NCBI GenBank assembly: GCA_963815775.1 | Contig: CAWFIB010000026.1 | Location: 62,001-126,000 of the forward strand | Source: CAVVDY01 sp963815775 | GTDB taxonomy: Bacteria > Acidobacteriota > Terriglobia > Terriglobales > Acidobacteriaceae | Length of the DNA stretch: 64,000 nt | Direction of reading: 5' to 3' | Shown: positions 16,529 to 24,710 of the stretch, one piece after another | How positions within the stretch are numbered: position 1 is the first letter of the stretch | Layout of the letters: each line of letters starts with the position of its first letter | Translations under genes and position numbers: made by a program | The notes under the pieces: model-generated | What the model was told of the DNA's origin: nothing | The model's input: only the letters and a program-made list of their open reading frames with translations | Database searches by the model: none

Positions 16529-17536
16529 TTACGGATTAGCTGAGCTCGCATTGCGTTTTTCTGGTGACAGCACCAAACTATTGCCGCGATTCACCCACTC
16601 ATAGACTGAGCCGTCGTACATCGCCGTCTTATATCCCAGGTACTTCGCAACAAAGTACGCAAAGGACGACTGCATGCCGGTGCGGCAATATGTAATTACT
16701 TTCTGTCCCGGATGTATCTTCGCGCTCGCGAACAACTGCTCAAGGTCTGGCGGAGTCAACAATTCCGGATCATTTTCCGAATGAATCAGCTTCTTCCAGA
16801 ACAGGCTTTGTGCGCCGTAGATGTGACCAGCTTTCGCTACACCCTCCGACTTGACGGCTCCCTGAAACTCGTTGACCGGTCGCGCGTCAAGCAGGGCATA
16901 GGAGGATCGACCTGATCCGAACGACGACTGGCTGAGTTCGCGCATCTCCGAGGTGCTGACCAGAATGTCAGGCTGAAGATGCGGGGTAAAAACCTCGGGC
17001 ACCGGATGTACCGGGTCGCGCGACAGCGGCCTGCCTTCCGCCGCCCACTTCTCCAATCCGCCATCGAGCAATGCGGTCCGGTCTCCGTGGCCGAGATAAT
17101 CAAGTGTGAAATAAGCGCGAGCAGCGTAGAGTCCGCCTCGATCGCCCAGAAGAATTACTCGCGTTTTGTCACCAACCCCGAGAGCCGAAAAGAGCGCTGC
17201 GAGGCCGGCCACCGGCGGCAACTCATTCAACGAACCTTTCTTTTGTTCCACCAGTTGGTTGAGCTCCAGGAAACGAGAGCCGGGTATATGGCCTTCGTCG
17301 AACCGGGTTCGGTGCTGGCCTACATAGAGCACCACAAGATCGCGGTCGGTGAGATGCTGCTGCAACCAGGAAGTAGACACCAGCATTTCAGTGCGCACCG
17401 CTGGGGACAGAGCGGTCGCATCACTTGACTCGGTTGCGCGCAAACCCGGAGCGAGCACTGTCGCCCCAAGGAGCGCAATCGCGGCTCTTGCCGCTGCCGC
17501 TTTCAGCATTTCTTCTGCCTCTCTGGCGTGCATCAT
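16529..17536 (-). CDS. Exported two-domain rhodanese, paralogue
   Basis: 335 residues, signal peptide in the first ~30 (AAIALLGATVLAPGLRA). The same two-module layout as its neighbour: STSWLQQHLTDRDLVVLYVG and FDEGHIPGSRFL in the first domain, the active-site loop ITYCRTGMQSSFAYF in the second. The ATG at 17536 overlaps the TGA of the ADOP permease (ATGA), so the sulfurtransferase is translationally coupled to the permease. A second ATG follows directly and could be used. Tandem duplication of exported rhodaneses is the notable point; substrates may differ, since the residues after the catalytic Cys differ (CRTGMQ against CEVGLQ). Confidence 0.88.
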   Translation of the reverse strand: MMHAREAEEMLKAAAARAAIALLGATVLAPGLRATESSDATALSPAVRTEMLVSTSWLQQHLTDRDLVVLYVGQHRTRFDEGHIPGSRFLELNQLVEQKKGSLNELPPVAGLAALFSALGVGDKTRVILLGDRGGLYAARAYFTLDYLGHGDRTALLDGGLEKWAAEGRPLSRDPVHPVPEVFTPHLQPDILVSTSEMRELSQSSFGSGRSSYALLDARPVNEFQGAVKSEGVAKAGHIYGAQSLFWKKLIHSENDPELLTPPDLEQLFASAKIHPGQKVITYCRTGMQSSFAYFVAKYLGYKTAMYDGSVYEWVNRGNSLVLSPEKRNASSANP

Positions 17537-20160
17537 TCAGCTCTCAGTAACACCGACGGATCGAGCTTCGCCACCCGGGTCAGGGGAACAAACGACGATA
17601 TGGCTGCGACCGCCAGCAAGAGAGCCGCCGACGCCGCGAACGTCATGGAGTCCCGCGGCGCGACGCCAAAGATAACGCTCGACATCATGCTTGAAAACAG
17701 CCATGCCATGGCAAAGCCGGCGCCCAGCCCCGCGCCGATCAGCGTCATGGCCTGGCCCATCATTGAGCCCATCACTCCCGTGGCCGTAGCACCCATAGCG
17801 AGGCGAACCCCAATCTCGTGACGCCGTTCGCCGACCGATAGAGCCATCATTCCACTGATGCCGGACGCCGTGATACACAAGGCGACAATGGCGAAAATAG
17901 AAAACAACACTGTCGTCATGCGTCGGGCCGCCAGGGATTGCGTGCGGACTTGCGCCATAGGCTGTACGTCGCTAACCACTGCGTCAGGATCGAGGTCGTG
18001 CGCAATCCATTCAATCTCCTGCGCCAACTCTGGCGAGCTCTGCGAACTACGAAGAAGAAGGCTCATCACATTGCGATGCGCTTCTGCCAGTGATCCGTAC
18101 ACCTCGTCAACCGGTTCCTTATCGAGACTTTGCTGGCGAACATCGCTCGCCACACCAACGATCGTGAGCCACTCCCCGGGGGAGACTGAAATCTGCTTGC
18201 CCAGTGGACTTTGGTTCGGCCAATAATGGCTGGCCATGTGTTGATTAACGATTACGACCGGAAATGGGTGACCGTTATCGAGCTCGGTGAATCCGCGGCC
18301 CTCCTTTATTCGCATACCAATGGTGCCGAAGTAGTCGGGCGTCACGACCCGGCCGTTAATGGGACTACGATCGCTCACCGGTGTGTCGCGAATTTCAACA
18401 AGCGCGCTTCCTTCCGTGTCGCGCGCGTAGAGCGGAAAACCGCTTGCCAGGGCCGCCGACTCCACACCAGGCAGCTTGCGCGCCCGTTCCAGCAGGTCAT
18501 GGAAAAAGGCAGGATGATTGGCATTTAGGACATAGATGCGTGCCGTGAGGACTCCACTTGTGGTGAAGCCGGCATCGAGGTTCTCCAGTTGAATGAGGCT
18601 ACGCAGGGTGAGGCCCGCTCCCACCAGCAACACCACTGATAGAGTTAGCTGCACCACCAGCAGAAGTCCGCGCGCTTTTCTGCTGGAACGACTCGCTAGA
18701 TTGACATTTCCCCAGGACTCTTCAGCAAATAAAGCCGTATAGCGCACAGCCAAAGCCGGCACCAGGCCCACGACGAATCCGCAGGCCACCGACAACACCA
18801 CGCAGAATGCGATCACCTCAGGAGTGATTTGCAATTGTGATGCAAGGCTGGTGAACCTTGCCGTAAAGTGCACCATGGTACCGAGGCTGGAGGCAGCGAG
18901 CACGAATCCAAGCCCACCTGCTATCAGGGCGAGCAACACGGCTTCGGTCACCAGGCTTCGAACAATGCGAGCCCGGCTGGCTCCCAGGATCGTGCGCAGG
19001 CTCAACTCTCGCGTGCGAGCGATCATGCGCGACAGCATTATGTTGGCCACATTGCTGCACCCAAGGAGCAACAGCAAGCCGACCGCAGCCGAAAGCACTA
19101 TGAGTACTGGACGTATGGCTCGGGTCAATTCCCGGTGCACCGGCTCGAGCCTAACGTCGTATCCCTTGGCTGCGGGATAGTCCTTCGGATACTTGTCTCG
19201 CAACCTTTCCGCAACCTGGCCTACATCGGCCTGAGCCTGCGCCAGCGTGACACCCGGTTTCAAGGTTGCGAATACCTGCATCATGTGCCAGTTGCGGTCG
19301 TGCAGGGCATGCTCACCGGAGCGGGTAGGACACGCTGCGGTCGGCATGTACACGTCGACCGGTTCAGGAAATTGAGGCATGGGAGGGAGCACGCCGATGA
19401 CAACATGCTGCTTGTCGTTCATCGAATACTTCCGGCCGACAACCGTTGGATCGCCCCCAAAGCTCCGCTTCCAGAAGTTGTAGCTAAGAATCAGCACAGG
19501 ATGCGAGCTAGGCTTGTCGTCCTCTTCCATGAACGTCCTGCCGTAAAGTGGACTAATACCCAGGATCTGGAAGAAGTTGGCCGAGACTACTCCGGTATCG
19601 ACCCGCTCCGGCTCCCGGCCGCCGAGCAGGCTGAACGTCATAGCATGGAACTCGACCACCGAATCCAGAGTGTGGTTCTGGCTTCGATAGTCTTCAATCT
19701 CCTTTACTGAGAACGCCATATCATCGACACCTACGGCTGGCTGCTGCTGCCGCAGATGAACCAGATGGTTACCGCCGGAAAATGGCAACGGCTGGATGAG
19801 AATTGCGTTGGCGGCGATAAATGCCGCAGTGCTTGCGCCAATCGCGAGCCCGAGAATGACAATTACGACCAGTGTGAATCCGAGTTCCTTGCGCATCATG
19901 CGCAACGCATAGTCAGTGTCCTGGAAGAGGATCTGCTGATGCTCACGAAAGGCCGTAAGGACAAGACCGCTATAGGTCTCCCACCAGAAACGCGCATGCG
20001 ATCCTGGCCCGGCGGTCCGTGCATCCCGGTGTTGATCGCGCAAGACGGTTTCCATCTCGCCCGCGAACTGCTCGCGGAAGTCTGACGGCAAGAGCCGCAG
20101 AAGCCAGCGGAACACGCGCTCCGAAAAGGGCCGGTTGGCATTGCTCATAGAAGCCATCAC
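17533..20160 (-). CDS. MacB/FtsX-type ABC permease of the ADOP group
   Basis: 875 residues. The N-terminal ~90 residues form the soluble prefix seen in acidobacterial duplicated orphan permeases (RWLLRLLPSDFREQFAGEME ... DTDYALRMMRKELGFT). Then come two FtsX-like permease halves with MacB-type periplasmic domains, each with TM clusters (LVVIVILGLAIGASTAAFIA; VLIVLSAAVGLLLLLGCSN; then LLLVVQLTLSVVLLVGAGL and, near the end, ALCITASGISGMMALSVGER). No ATPase gene accompanies it, as is usual for this group. It starts ten bases after the PadR stop. Role: uncertain; likely regulated export or mechanotransmission under PadR control. Confidence 0.88.
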   Translation of the reverse strand: MMASMSNANRPFSERVFRWLLRLLPSDFREQFAGEMETVLRDQHRDARTAGPGSHARFWWETYSGLVLTAFREHQQILFQDTDYALRMMRKELGFTLVVIVILGLAIGASTAAFIAANAILIQPLPFSGGNHLVHLRQQQPAVGVDDMAFSVKEIEDYRSQNHTLDSVVEFHAMTFSLLGGREPERVDTGVVSANFFQILGISPLYGRTFMEEDDKPSSHPVLILSYNFWKRSFGGDPTVVGRKYSMNDKQHVVIGVLPPMPQFPEPVDVYMPTAACPTRSGEHALHDRNWHMMQVFATLKPGVTLAQAQADVGQVAERLRDKYPKDYPAAKGYDVRLEPVHRELTRAIRPVLIVLSAAVGLLLLLGCSNVANIMLSRMIARTRELSLRTILGASRARIVRSLVTEAVLLALIAGGLGFVLAASSLGTMVHFTARFTSLASQLQITPEVIAFCVVLSVACGFVVGLVPALAVRYTALFAEESWGNVNLASRSSRKARGLLLVVQLTLSVVLLVGAGLTLRSLIQLENLDAGFTTSGVLTARIYVLNANHPAFFHDLLERARKLPGVESAALASGFPLYARDTEGSALVEIRDTPVSDRSPINGRVVTPDYFGTIGMRIKEGRGFTELDNGHPFPVVIVNQHMASHYWPNQSPLGKQISVSPGEWLTIVGVASDVRQQSLDKEPVDEVYGSLAEAHRNVMSLLLRSSQSSPELAQEIEWIAHDLDPDAVVSDVQPMAQVRTQSLAARRMTTVLFSIFAIVALCITASGISGMMALSVGERRHEIGVRLAMGATATGVMGSMMGQAMTLIGAGLGAGFAMAWLFSSMMSSVIFGVAPRDSMTFAASAALLLAVAAISSFVPLTRVAKLDPSVLLRAE

Positions 20161-20170
20161 ACCCCTCGTA

Positions 20171-20533
20171 CTATGCCGTCTCCGGTCCCAGCACGTGCTT
20201 GGCGCGAGCCATGGCCAGCACGCGTTGCATCCGGTCGGCTTCGGCTTCGGCCACCGCGTGGCCCAATTTAGTCAGCCGGTAGTAGCGTCGCCGCTGGTCA
20301 TCCAGACTGAAGTCGGGACGATCTTCCGATTCTTCAATCAGATGGTCGTCCAGCAGTCGCTTGATGATTCCGTACAGAGTTCCCGCACTCAGCCGGACTT
20401 CCCCGGCAGTGCGGCGGACGATCTCCTTGCTGATGATGTAGCCGTGTTTCTCCCCGTCAGCCAAGGCCAGCAGGACATGAAATACCGCTGGCGTTAGCGG
20501 TAGATACGATTCGATGATTGGTTTTTTGCCCAA
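20171..20533 (-). CDS. PadR-family transcriptional regulator
   Basis: The frame is open from GTG 20596, but the PadR homology begins at GKKPIIESYLPLTPAVFHVL, so I place the start at TTG 20533 (120 residues, GAAGAG eight bases upstream); the start is uncertain. The winged helix is clear: ALADGEKHGYIISKEI, LSAGTLYGIIKRLLDDHLI and a wing with DQRRRYYRLTKLG. A short C-terminal helix serves dimerisation. PadR proteins repress neighbouring genes until a ligand or stress releases them. First gene of the run with the ADOP permease and two rhodaneses; divergent from the TauE/SafE gene. Confidence 0.85.
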   Translation of the reverse strand: MGKKPIIESYLPLTPAVFHVLLALADGEKHGYIISKEIVRRTAGEVRLSAGTLYGIIKRLLDDHLIEESEDRPDFSLDDQRRRYYRLTKLGHAVAEAEADRMQRVLAMARAKHVLGPETA

Positions 20534-20603
20534 GAGATTTGCTCTTCGCTTCCTGGTGCGAGCGCAGTTCGAACAACTTGCACCCACGTCCGTCACGGAA
20601 TTC

Positions 20604-20631
20604 TTTACAATACGTCGCCGTTCGTTGTATT
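20604..20631 (+). promoter_or_regulatory. Possible σ70 promoter for the TauE/SafE gene
   Basis: TTTACA (20604-20609) and TGTATT (20626-20631) are separated by 16 bases in an AT-richer stretch 63 bases before the TauE/SafE start. The stretch between the divergent PadR and TauE genes is the natural place for a PadR operator, but I see no clear palindrome. Confidence 0.3.
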
Positions 20632-20693
20632 AGTACGTTACACGATATATACGACCGTTTACGGAGTTAGTCAAGAGAAAAATGGAGGCGAGC

Positions 20694-21053
20694 ATGAGTC
20701 TTCTGACTTCGCTGGCTATCGGGGCGCTGATCGGAACCATCTCAGGAGTGATCGGACTGGGAGGCGCGATCTTCCTCATCCCGGTATTAGTGTACGGGTA
20801 TGGCATGGATCAAAAGCTTGCGCAAGGCACCTCACTAGCCACTATGTTGCTGCCGATCGGTGCTCTTGCGTTCTGGAAGTACTACAGCGCAGGGCACGTG
20901 GATCTCAAGCTGGCTGGACTGCTGGCGGCAGGCTTCTTTGTTGGTGGGTATTTTGGAGGGTCAATTGCGCAGTTTGCGACTGGCCTTCAACTCCGGCGCA
21001 TCTTCGCCATCTGCCTCGCCGGAATCGCGGTGAAGATGTTCTTACAGAAGTAA
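20694..21053 (+). CDS. Half-size TauE/SafE family sulfite exporter-like protein
   Basis: 119 residues from the ATG at 20694, with GGAGGCG just upstream; an earlier in-frame ATG at 20682 sits on that ribosome site. Four hydrophobic segments. IGALIGTISGVIGLGGAIFLIPVLV is the TauE/SafE repeat signature, and LAQGTSLATMLLPIGALAFWKYY follows. Full-size family members have two such halves and export sulfite, sulfoacetate or related anions; a half-size protein would have to dimerise. Divergent from PadR-ADOP-rhodanese, which fits a sulfur theme. Confidence 0.82.
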   Translation: MSLLTSLAIGALIGTISGVIGLGGAIFLIPVLVYGYGMDQKLAQGTSLATMLLPIGALAFWKYYSAGHVDLKLAGLLAAGFFVGGYFGGSIAQFATGLQLRRIFAICLAGIAVKMFLQK

Positions 21054-21124
21054 AGCTAGCAAGCATCGGCTCAAGTGAGTGAGCGGATGTGGTATGCGAT
21101 GCCAGGAAATAAGATAAGTAGCCG

Positions 21125-21330
21125 GAGGAGATTACGAGGGATGATGCGCATGGCATCCACACAGAACTTGTATACCGGATCGCCGGCATCAACGCCAACC
21201 GAAATGTGGCAGGTGGCGGCACTAACCTGGCACAGCGCGTCAGCGACATCGGTGAGGCCGGCACATTCTGGATAACAACACCGCTGAGATGCTAGCCGAC
21301 GTAGGTACCTGGTGCGGACACCGCAGGATT
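21125..21330 (+). pseudogene. Decayed class III adenylate/guanylate cyclase fragment
   Basis: A frame ending at a stop near 21295 reads HGIHTELVYRIAGINANRN then VAGGGTNLAQRVSDIGEAG. This matches the conserved cyclase stretch usually written as G-I-H-x-G ... AGGGINxAQRVMDxGDAGHIL in acidobacterial cyclases. After a frame change near 21265 the next frame reads ILDNNTAEMLADVGTWC, the continuation expected in that family. Nothing before or after matches the rest of a cyclase, and in-frame stops surround it. It is a short, frameshifted relic and cannot make an active enzyme. Confidence 0.6.
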
Positions 21331-21479
21331 CAGCCTGCGCGACGAGGACTCCTGCGGGTGCCCTCAGCGCAGATTAAAAGTCTGTTAACGTCTCGATCGA
21401 CCATCTCGCCTGCGTGTCCACCCATGTGTTATGGTTTCTTTCTGACACCCATCGCTTATCTTTCTCCGGAGAATTCACA

Positions 21480-22037
21480 TTGGCCAAGGACATGGTTCCT
21501 AAGCGTGTTTTCCTCACCAAGGGTGTGGGGAAACACAAGGAGCGCCTGACCTCGTTCGAGCTGGCGCTACGCGACGCCGGCATCGCCGCACAGAACCTGG
21601 TGCGCGTGTCTTCTATTTTTCCGCCCAACTGCAAACTCATCCCGCGCAAGGAAGGACTTCCTTATCTGTCACCGGGCGAAGTCACGTTTGCTGTCGTGGC
21701 TGAGAACTCTACCCGCGAGCCGCATCGCTTGACCGCCGCGAGCATCGGCCTGGCGATCCCTTCCGATCGCAGCACCTACGGCTACCTCAGCGAGCACCAT
21801 TCCTTTGGCGAGACCGATGACGTTGCCGGCGACTACGCCGAAGAACTGGCCGCCGAGATGCTCGCTACCACGCTCGACGTGGAATTCGACGCTGACAAGT
21901 CGTGGGACGAGAAAAAGCAAATCTATCGCATGTCGAACAAGATCGTCCGCACCATGAACATCACCCAATCGGCCGTGGGCGACAAGCGCGGCCTGTGGAC
22001 TACGGTGATTGCAGCCGCGATTCTGATCTTCGAATAA
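21480..22037 (+). CDS. pdaD: Pyruvoyl-dependent arginine decarboxylase
   Basis: 185 residues from TTG 21480, which has CGGAG eight bases upstream; ATG 21492 lacks a suitably placed site. Conserved blocks: KRVFLTKGVGKHKERLTSFE, then VRVSSIFPPNC, where the chain is expected to self-cleave between Ser44 and Ser45 to make the pyruvoyl group. Further on are AIPSDRSTYGYLSEHHSFGE and AVGDKRGLWTT. The enzyme converts arginine to agmatine, the first step of agmatine-dependent polyamine synthesis or of acid resistance. No agmatine-using gene is adjacent. The gene overlaps the end of a decayed small gene on the other strand. Confidence 0.9.
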   Translation: MAKDMVPKRVFLTKGVGKHKERLTSFELALRDAGIAAQNLVRVSSIFPPNCKLIPRKEGLPYLSPGEVTFAVVAENSTREPHRLTAASIGLAIPSDRSTYGYLSEHHSFGETDDVAGDYAEELAAEMLATTLDVEFDADKSWDEKKQIYRMSNKIVRTMNITQSAVGDKRGLWTTVIAAAILIFE

Positions 22038-22185
22038 GGCCGCCTGCTGCTCATAGAACTGGCCTGCCGTGTCGATGATCGAGGGGTCGTGTTGCTCGGC
22101 GCCGGCCGCCAAATGCTGCACTGCTTCGGGAAGAAACCTGCTGCGCCTGCTCGGGCGTGATCTTGGCACTCCCACTCTGTAGGAG
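22038..22185 (-). pseudogene. Frameshifted fragment of a small conserved protein
   Basis: On the minus strand one frame reads SAKITPEQAQQVS. After a single frame change near 22125-22135 another reads PEAVQHLAAGAEQHDPSIID, TAGQFYEQQAAL. Together they look like a short protein with alternating 'PEQ...QLA..AEQ.DPSI.D....FY' helices that I recall from acidobacterial genomes; no function is known to me. There is no start codon with a ribosome site, and the 3' end runs into the pdaD stop. I treat it as a remnant, with limited certainty. Confidence 0.4.
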
Positions 22186-22244
22186 CGACCGGAGGGCGCG
22201 CGGCGTTTTGATTGAAGAAATATCAACAGTGCTGGCTTGCAAGC

Positions 22245-22853
22245 TCAGCGAGGAATCACGACATCGTTCCCGGCCGGCTGCACCAGTTGCTCCGGGTTGG
22301 CGAAGTTGGCCTGGGCAATCCGAATCTGCTGCTTGAAGTTCTCGACCATGTCCTCCTTCAGCCGGACTTCCGTTGGCCTCTTGGCGATGCTCATCTGGTC
22401 GATCTTGTCCTGCAGGCGCAGCAGCCCATAAAAGAGATTTTCCGGACGAGGCGGGCAACCGACGATGTACACGTCCACGGGGACGATGCGGTCCACCCCC
22501 TGTAACACGGCATAGGTGTTGAACGGGCCACCAACCGACGAGCACGCCCCCATCGAGATCACCCACTTGGGATCGGGCATCTGGTCGTAGATGCGCTTCA
22601 CCACCGGGGCCATCTTCAGGGTGACGGTGCCGGCAACAATCATGAGGTCGCTTTGGCGCGGGCTGGGGCGAAACACCTCAGAGCCGAAGCGTGCGATGTC
22701 GAAGCGCGCCGTCGAAGCGGCAATCATCTCGATGGCACAGCAGGCCAACCCGAAGGTCATGGGCCAGATTGCTGACTTGCGCGCCCAGTTGAAGACGTAA
22801 TCGACCGTGGTCACCAGAAAGTTCTTCTCAAACCGGTTGTAAATCCAGCCCAT
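22245..22853 (-). CDS. nuoB: NADH-quinone oxidoreductase subunit B
   Basis: 202 residues, ATG with GAGG six bases upstream. Four [4Fe-4S] cluster N2 ligands are present: Cys38 and Cys39 (GLACCAIEM), Cys104 (GACSSVGG) and Cys133 (VGCPPRPE). TARFDIARFGSEVFRPSPRQ is the usual loop facing quinone. The C-terminal ~35 residues are a variable tail. NuoB passes electrons to quinone in the peripheral arm of complex I. Normally the gene sits between nuoA and nuoC; here it stands alone, so the other subunits must be encoded elsewhere. A CRP-type palindrome lies about 65 bases upstream. Confidence 0.92.
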   Translation of the reverse strand: MGWIYNRFEKNFLVTTVDYVFNWARKSAIWPMTFGLACCAIEMIAASTARFDIARFGSEVFRPSPRQSDLMIVAGTVTLKMAPVVKRIYDQMPDPKWVISMGACSSVGGPFNTYAVLQGVDRIVPVDVYIVGCPPRPENLFYGLLRLQDKIDQMSIAKRPTEVRLKEDMVENFKQQIRIAQANFANPEQLVQPAGNDVVIPR

Positions 22854-22916
22854 GCAAAACCTCGCGATCAGTCACTATCCGAAATACTATCCTCAGGGAT
22901 CGCTTTCTCCAATGGC

Positions 22917-22932
22917 TGTGATGCCGGTCACA
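22917..22932. promoter_or_regulatory. Perfect CRP-type operator between nuoB and the lectin gene
   Basis: TGTGA-TGCCGG-TCACA at 22917-22932 matches the TGTGA-N6-TCACA consensus of CRP-family regulators exactly, and the symmetry extends to GGC/GCC (22914-22935). It lies 64 bases upstream of the nuoB ATG on the minus strand and 254 bases upstream of the lectin gene. The rest of the 332-base intergenic region (22854-23185) shows nothing else I can name. Confidence 0.55.
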
Positions 22933-23185
22933 GCCGTCCATAAAACGCTACCCCCAGCAATTCTGGCGTTTACCGAAAGTCGGCGGCCCTTTTTACATCG
23001 GAGGCACTAGAGATGCCGGTTGGTCAATTTGCTTGACACCGGACGGCAAGGAACCCCAGAATGCCTGCAAGTACTATAGGCCCTCGCCTTGGTCGTTCAT
23101 GTCCTCCCCCGAGCCAGGCACGCTCCGGTAACGGAGTCGGAATTCAGGACGTCCCGCAAACGGACGAGAGAAGGAAGCGCAACTC

Positions 23186-24637
23186 ATGCATTTGGCAAAG
23201 CTGTCGAAACTCCCGATTCTTGTGGCGGTTATGTTTCTGATTGCCTCCGCCGCCGCCCAGCAAATCAGGTACGAAGATTTTTCGAGCCTCCAGAACCTCG
23301 ACCTCAATGGGCGGGCCCATCAGGCAACATGGAATGGCCAGCAAGTTTTGCGCATGACGGATGGCCTCAGGATGGGCGCCCGTACCCTGCCCAGCTCTGT
23401 CTGGTTCGACCTGCAGCAGCCGATGCAGGCCGGCTTCACCAGCTACTTTGCCTTCCAGGTCCACAATCCCGTCGGTTGCTGTACGCCGAGCGCGCCGGGT
23501 GACGGCTTTGCCTTCGTGATCCAGAACGCCGACGGCACGGATTACTGCGCGACCGGCGCCGGAACCACAGCCCTGGGTGTGCCCAGCGGTGGAGTGGGCT
23601 ACACCGGCATTCGCAACAGCCTGGCCATCGAGTTCGATACCTCACAAGATAGCTGGGACCCCAACGCCAACCACATTGCGATGCAGAGCTGTGGAACGCG
23701 GGCCAATAGTTCGGCGCACATCATGGGTTCGTTCCCCATCTGCGGCGGACAGTACAACATCGGCAGTTGTCTGCTCGATCCCAATGCCATCGATTCCGGC
23801 AATGATCTGCCGCATCTTGGAGTGGTCTGCGGCCAGGGCGGCTGCCAGGATGGTGCAGTCCACCAGGTAGTCGTGGAATATGCGGGCCCGCCCACCAACA
23901 AAATTAAGGACGGCTCTGGAACGATCAAGATTTACGTCGATCCCCAGTTCATTCCGGGCACCCATACGCCGGTCCCGAACGCGATTCCACAAATCAATCT
24001 GCCGTTCACCATCGGCAACACCATCTCGCTGAATGGCGGTTCGGCTTACGTCGGTTTCACCGCGTCGCAAGCCAACGCCAGCCAAACCCTGGACCTGCTG
24101 GCTTGGGAACTCACCCCTCACGAGGACACGAAGATTCAGGAGCTGATTCAGGATGGCGGCACGCAGACCACCTTTACCTACGGTGGCCACCTGTATGGCG
24201 TGACCTATCCCCAGGACTTCATCAACGTCGACAAGATCCTCATGACAGTCGATGCCATCCCGATCAACAAACAGACCTTCTATCTGACCCGTCTGGTGGG
24301 CACGCAATTCTCCAACGAGCAGTGCCTTACCTATCTTCAGACGGGCGGCAACTGCGTGATCTACCGCGTGACCTGTCAGGACCAGAACCAGCAGAACGTG
24401 CCTTGCCCCAATCCGGACAACAACCAGTTGATCGACGTGTTGACCACCTACACCACTGCTGACAACGTGACGGCGCAAAACGCCGACTTCCTCAAAGCCA
24501 CCATCGGACAAAACGACTGGATCTCCATCTTTACCGGGTTCCAGCAGAACGACATCGATCCCACAACGTCAGGCAAGGGAAACGACTTTTCTGACTTCGT
24601 GGCCACCTTCAAACCTCACGGCGGCAACGCACGTTAG
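23186..24637 (+). CDS. Secreted bacterial L-type lectin-domain protein
   Basis: 483 residues, ATG with GGAAG upstream. The signal peptide ends near ASAAAQQ. The N-terminal ~290 residues have the legume/L-type lectin sandwich: GDGFAFVIQNADGTDYC, NSLAIEFDTSQDSWDPNANH (the Asp/Asn cluster that in this family binds Ca2+ and sugar), and YVGFTASQANASQTLDLLAW near its end. Several cysteine pairs suggest disulfides. The C-terminal ~170 residues (from EDTKIQELIQDGG) are another β-rich region I do not recognise. Probably a secreted or surface carbohydrate-binding protein. Followed by a strong terminator. Confidence 0.85.
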   Translation: MHLAKLSKLPILVAVMFLIASAAAQQIRYEDFSSLQNLDLNGRAHQATWNGQQVLRMTDGLRMGARTLPSSVWFDLQQPMQAGFTSYFAFQVHNPVGCCTPSAPGDGFAFVIQNADGTDYCATGAGTTALGVPSGGVGYTGIRNSLAIEFDTSQDSWDPNANHIAMQSCGTRANSSAHIMGSFPICGGQYNIGSCLLDPNAIDSGNDLPHLGVVCGQGGCQDGAVHQVVVEYAGPPTNKIKDGSGTIKIYVDPQFIPGTHTPVPNAIPQINLPFTIGNTISLNGGSAYVGFTASQANASQTLDLLAWELTPHEDTKIQELIQDGGTQTTFTYGGHLYGVTYPQDFINVDKILMTVDAIPINKQTFYLTRLVGTQFSNEQCLTYLQTGGNCVIYRVTCQDQNQQNVPCPNPDNNQLIDVLTTYTTADNVTAQNADFLKATIGQNDWISIFTGFQQNDIDPTTSGKGNDFSDFVATFKPHGGNAR

Positions 24638-24659
24638 TCGGCAGTTCCCTCTGAACGAC

Positions 24660-24692
24660 AAAGCCCCGGGCCAACGCCGGGGCTTTCTTCTT
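24660..24692 (+). terminator. Rho-independent terminator after the lectin gene
   Basis: AAAGCCCCGG (24660-24669), loop GCCAACG, CCGGGGCTTT (24677-24686), then CTTCTT. The ten-base stem is perfect, and its flanking A and T bases make it usable from both strands, so it may also stop the convergent kinase gene that ends at 24711. Confidence 0.85.
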
Positions 24693-24710
24693 ATGTAAAA
24701 TCCGCTGACC

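Noticed and set aside
20597..20693. PadR operator between padR and the TauE/SafE gene
   Set aside because: The region is AT-richer and the likely site, but I could not find a convincing inverted repeat.
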